Positions 60,201 through 64,000 of a stretch of DNA of 64,000 nt are shown here, piece after piece (the first letter of the stretch is position 1; every line of letters starts with the position of its first letter). The position numbers were made by a program, and so were the translations under genes. The notes under the pieces were generated by a model. That model saw nothing but the letters and a program-made list of their open reading frames with translations, made no database searches and had not been told where the DNA came from. Source of the stretch: Dichetophora obliterata (lineage: Eukaryota; Arthropoda; Insecta; Diptera; Sciomyzidae); the NCBI GenBank assembly GCA_963920525.1, contig OY986435.1, forward strand, positions 299,396,208 through 299,460,207, in the 5' to 3' direction.

Positions 60201-62495
60201 AATTCAGTTTGTAAGCCCCGGTTCTTAATGTCATTCTTTTTGTTCTATCGAGCCATCGATAGCTGTTATGCGTTTGCTTGTTGCTTTTTTTTGTTCTTTG
60301 GCACCATCGATCGCCGCTGTTTTGCACTGTTTTTGGCATTTGCATTGCAGACGTTAACAGCAGTGAAGTATTCTTTATATATTTCGTTTGTGCGAATACA
60401 CATTGAGAAAAAGTTATTGAATATTTGCAGGTGGGTACTTTTTTTATTGCATCAGAATAAATTATTTTTGTTATACCCTTGAAAAATGGCAAGAAAAGAA
60501 TTTGTGGAAAACTGGGAGCTTGCCAATTTTTTCATAGATAGTAAAAGATTAAAACGATTTTAATCTTAATAATATATCGGTTTAGTTAGTTATAAAACAG
60601 TAAGATAATAAAAAAATATAAAAAATTAAGGTTGACGCAAGTAAAAATTATTATAATATAAAAAAATAAAAAAATTCACAAAAAAAAAAACTTAAAAAAA
60701 ACTTAAAAAAGAAAGTAAAGAAATAAAAAACAAAAAAATTAAAACTATTAAACAAAAAGTAAAAAAAAGATATCTGAAAATCTCCACGTGGTTACAGCTG
60801 GTAAAATCATGTTTTCTGGCTAGCAAAAAACTGAAACATCTGGAATTACTTGATTCATTATTCTTACAGTGTACATATACATAAGTTCGCTGTCGCGGAC
60901 TCTACCAGCACTCGTGTTATCGGTACTTCGTCATTGCATTCAGATATAAAATTTTTTATTTTGTTGCTTTTTGTTGTTGTTTTTTTTTTGCACTCTTAAA
61001 ATAATTTTCATCATTGGGCATCGCTGATCTCCATCATTCTACAAGCTAACTGAATCATGTGCTGCAAAATACTGGAGTAACGCTAACTCTTACTGCTCTT
61101 ACTGCGTCACATCTAAAACAGAACTTAAGGTGCTGTCTTAACCAATTTATTTTGCTAGTTCTCCCTTTTAAGGAAAAAAAAATACTTAGACCTGCAACTT
61201 ATACAGTCGAATCGTGAAAAAACTGTATTTGACTTACGGTTAACTTTTTTCTGAAGCTATTAATAATCGAGCTTTTTAATGGGATTGCAATGATCCCATG
61301 ATTGAATTACCTTATGAAGGATATAAAGAATTTAATAGTTTTTTAAATTATGTTCTTTATTTTTTGAACTCAAAGGTCTTATTAGAAAATATTTTCAACA
61401 TCAACAGAAGTTATAATTTAGTTAAACAAATTGTGTATCCTGTGCATTAGTTTTTACATGGAATTAATTTTTAGCATCAGTTTAAAAATATATTAGCCAT
61501 CTCAACTGCTAAATTTTGAACTAAATGCAAAATAGTTAAAATGGGTTAGCGCTAAATATTATTTTACAGAGAAAAAAATGTATATACTTCTTGAATTCTC
61601 TTTTTGTCCTTAATTCAAAAATCCATATAAAAATTTTATTCCATTTCATCTTCGGCCCACCCTACATCAATTTCTTGAAAATACATTGAGTTTGAATTTT
61701 GTTGGAATAAAGTTTCCACGAATTTTTTTTTTGTCTTGTTAGTTTTTGTTGCTTGCTCTTGACGTAGCCAAAATCATTATGAAATCAGCGAAATGCGCTG
61801 TGTGAAGCTGTAGTAATAGAAACTTGTTAAATTAATGAATTACATGCTGAATGCAGCGAACAGAAGACATGAATAGGCGAGCACTAAGGTTTTTAAGCAA
61901 GGTTAAAAGCAGTAGCGTAACTATATTTTGTACGCCCGCGTGCAGATTTCTTAAAGAGCCCTGCTATTTATTTTTAGAGTAAAACTATCTTTTTACTAGA
62001 GTTTTCAAGAGCGTAGAGTTTTTCTGCTGCTTCTAACACATTTCCTGGTTATTTAGAACGTCTATTTATGTTTCCTAAATTCCAAATATGAAAATTTTTA
62101 AGGTATTATTTCGTCATTTTTCATTTTTTTTTTCAGGTCATTTTTACGAAATGTAGGGGATTTTTTTGATAATTTTTAGCGAAGTTATTATATTGTCATT
62201 TTTGGATATTTTTAATTTTAAGAGCATTTTTTGATTTTTAGGTAGTTTTTGAATAATTTTAAAATAATTTTTTGTCGTTTTTTTCGAACTAAAAAAATGT
62301 AAAAATGCAAATTTTTAAACATATTTCTTTAAGAATAGAGTCCCTTTAATCAAAAACATTACCTCTCGAAAAAGGTCTCCGCGAGTTGAAACTGACGAAA
62401 GAGTATGTAGAAAGGTGAAACAAGAGTTAAATAAAACTCAGGATATGCTATTTTAAATATTAAGGGGTAAAAATTATAATACTATGAAATTATAA
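60201..62495. other. AT-rich stretch with low-complexity A-runs
   Basis: Overlapping open frames on both strands near 60124-60492 are undecided. Bases 60640-60770 are almost pure A with short breaks. Bases 62100-62290 are T-rich with recurring TTTTTAGGTA and GTCATTTTT words. Confidence 0.4.
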
Positions 62496-62499
62496 GAGG

Positions 62500-62622
62500 A
62501 ACTTACATCCGATGACATATCGTCTTTCAAATATGTTCCTCTCGCCAGTGCAGTAGTAGAAAAAAGTTTTTCTGTTTACAAAAACATTTTGTCAGACAAT
62601 TGACGTTCATTAAATTTTAATA
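62500..62622 (+). pseudogene. hAT-family transposase C-terminal relic (CGGBP1-like type)
   Basis: The frame reads LTSDDISSFKYVPLASAVVE then KSFSVYKNILSDN, a TGA, and RSLNF. The pattern SFKYxPLxSxxVExSFSxYKxILxDNRRS is what I recall from the dimerisation end of CGGBP1-like hAT transposases. One in-frame stop; the rest of the gene is not found. Confidence 0.78.
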
Positions 62623-62654
62623 ACTAAAAAATTTACCTTGTAATATAGGCTGAG

Positions 62655-62838
62655 TTCTTAAATGCATTTATGTAATGCATCAGTATGTTTTATTTTGAAT
62701 TGGTGCTAAATTTAGTTACGAAAACTATGCAACTCTGTTGATATTCTTAAAAATAGTCAAGTTGCGCAGTTTTAGTTAAAAAAACTTCGGACCAATTCAA
62801 AATAAAACACACTGATGCATTGCATAAATGCAATTTGG
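62655..62838. mobile_element. Hairpin MITE, about 180 bp
   Basis: AAATGCATTTATGTAATGCA...TTTTATTTTGAATTGGT is inverted as ACCAATTCAAAATAAAA...TGCATTGCATAAATGCA. Confidence 0.85.
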
Positions 62839-64000
62839 TACTCACCCATGCTGTTAAGCTGTATATAAAAATTTTATATAAAATAAATCTTAAGCTTAGT
62901 AATGTTTTATTTTTCCAGCTTTTTTTTCATTTTTTATTTAGTTATTTGTGTTTTTTAGGTAATTTTTGCCAGTTTTTTAGTCATTTTCAGAAGTTTTTAA
63001 GTAATTTTTGCCATTTTTTAGGTAATTTTTTGCTGTTTTTAAGTCATCAAAATCCGAGCACTGGTTATCCTTTATTATAAAATTTATGTATTTAAAATAT
63101 CTTATTTCATAAATATATTTATTAATTCGGGTCCAATTATACGAAAATTTTTTCGCAGTCTGGCTCAATGAAAATCGTAAGACTTATATTATTTTAAGAA
63201 TTTTTCACGAAGAAACCATATACTTTTGGTAAACTTGGGACCTCCGCAAAGAAAGTACGAGAGGTCTGAAAATTGTTTCTGTATTATTTGTGAGCGTTGA
63301 ACGAGATCACATTAACAGTTTTTTGCAGAACGTCACAGTTTTTTTTGACAATGGCTTGAGCAAATGTTAAAATTATATTTTTCAAATTAAGTATTGTCAT
63401 CAAAAAAAATTAATAGGCCCTTGATTGAGATGGTTTTTGCATGTATTAATCGTTTTAAATCATAAAAAGCTTCTTAATAAGGGGAGGTTGCAGTAGAAAC
63501 GTAACGTAATTTCAGGATTTTTTTTGATCGAACGTAAATCTTTTTTGAAAAAAAGAACTTTTTGTTGAATTTACTAGTGTATATTTCAAGAGCATTATAC
63601 AATTTTTTCTATAAAAAATAATTCAAAATGGCGGCTGAAGGTCTCGCTGATCAAAGCCGTTCACGGCGATAGCCGATGTGCGCTGCACACTCAACAGCCC
63701 TGCCAAGTGATTTAAAGTCAAGTCGTTGAAGCGGAATCGTGTACAGCGCTGAAAAAAAGGTGTTTCGAGAAAAACATATATACCTGTTTTTCAGCCGACG
63801 CACTCACTCGTCTAATACTATCACTCGTAAAATAAATTAGGCAAGGAAATATTCTTTTGACTACATTATTTCAAAATCCTAAGGATAAAAATAAAGCAAA
63901 AAACCAAAACAAAACAAAAATTTTCCGTCGATTTATACAAGAACCTCCTCTTAAGTTTTTCGAAAACCACACTGAAAAAAAAAAACAACTAAATGCAGCA
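62839..64000. other. AT-rich end of window
   Basis: A T-rich short repeat (TTTTTAGGTAATTTTTGCCA) fills 62945-63045. Bases 63640-63830 are distinctly richer in G+C than their surroundings and could be an exon or promoter of a gene beyond the window, but nothing identifies it. Confidence 0.4.

Noticed and set aside
60349..60430. Plus-strand exon bounded by CATTGCAG and GTGGGT
   Set aside because: Splice-like ends are present, but the peptide has no recognised features and a minus-strand frame overlaps it; too weak to call.

Overview
The window is AT-rich eukaryotic DNA from an insect, most likely a cyclorrhaphan fly with a repeat-rich genome. The evidence is one spliced adhesion GPCR resembling Drosophila CG11318/CG15556, one Tweedle-type (DUF243) cuticle protein exon, and many insect transposon relics (mariner, piggyBac, hAT, PIF/Harbinger-like, gypsy, non-LTR). 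The exact genus cannot be told from the sequence. No bacterial operons, rRNA genes, CRISPR arrays or functional tRNA genes were seen.

Only two host protein-coding loci are convincing, both on the minus strand. The adhesion GPCR (13888-16820) has two exons joined by a 65-bp intron and encodes about 955 residues: signal peptide, Ser/Asn/His-rich stalk, HRM-like module, GAIN/GPS region and seven membrane segments. The Tweedle-like exon (43166-43909) has lost its first coding exon to an upstream intron that I could not trace.

Almost everything else that can be recognised is mobile or repetitive. In order: a small hairpin and a fresh tRNA-derived SINE with a perfect 14-bp target duplication (1146-1506); a TIR element (1812-2643); a second SINE-like head (about 5090-5322); a CACTA-like relic with 21-bp coding repeats (5759-6998); a MITE (7112-7561); a 1.7-kb foldback (8240-9945); a dispersed repeat split by a SINE-bearing insertion (11750-12660); the GPCR; a mariner relic (17885-18627); an ATT microsatellite; a small foldback MITE; a hAT relic (24347-25643); a non-LTR relic; a PIF/Harbinger-like element with a nested foldback transposon (29043-31890); a second hAT element with a perfect 8-bp target duplication (32379-34045); tandem repeats, a MITE and foldbacks (35100-37655); an inverted duplication of two transposon exons (38854-39540); more MITEs; the Tweedle exon; a piggyBac relic broken by a MITE (44771-45789); a hAT-like foldback (47972-49582); a SINE in a TIR shell (about 50050-50325); a decayed DDE-type transposon gene (52488-54235); and further MITE, gypsy and hAT fragments to the end.

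The two host genes show no evident functional link. The most striking global property is the density of long inverted repeats: more than a dozen perfect or near-perfect foldbacks, several over 1 kb, nested in and beside one another. If transcribed, such foldbacks would make long hairpin RNA. Most stretches between the listed elements are AT-rich DNA in which I recognise nothing.
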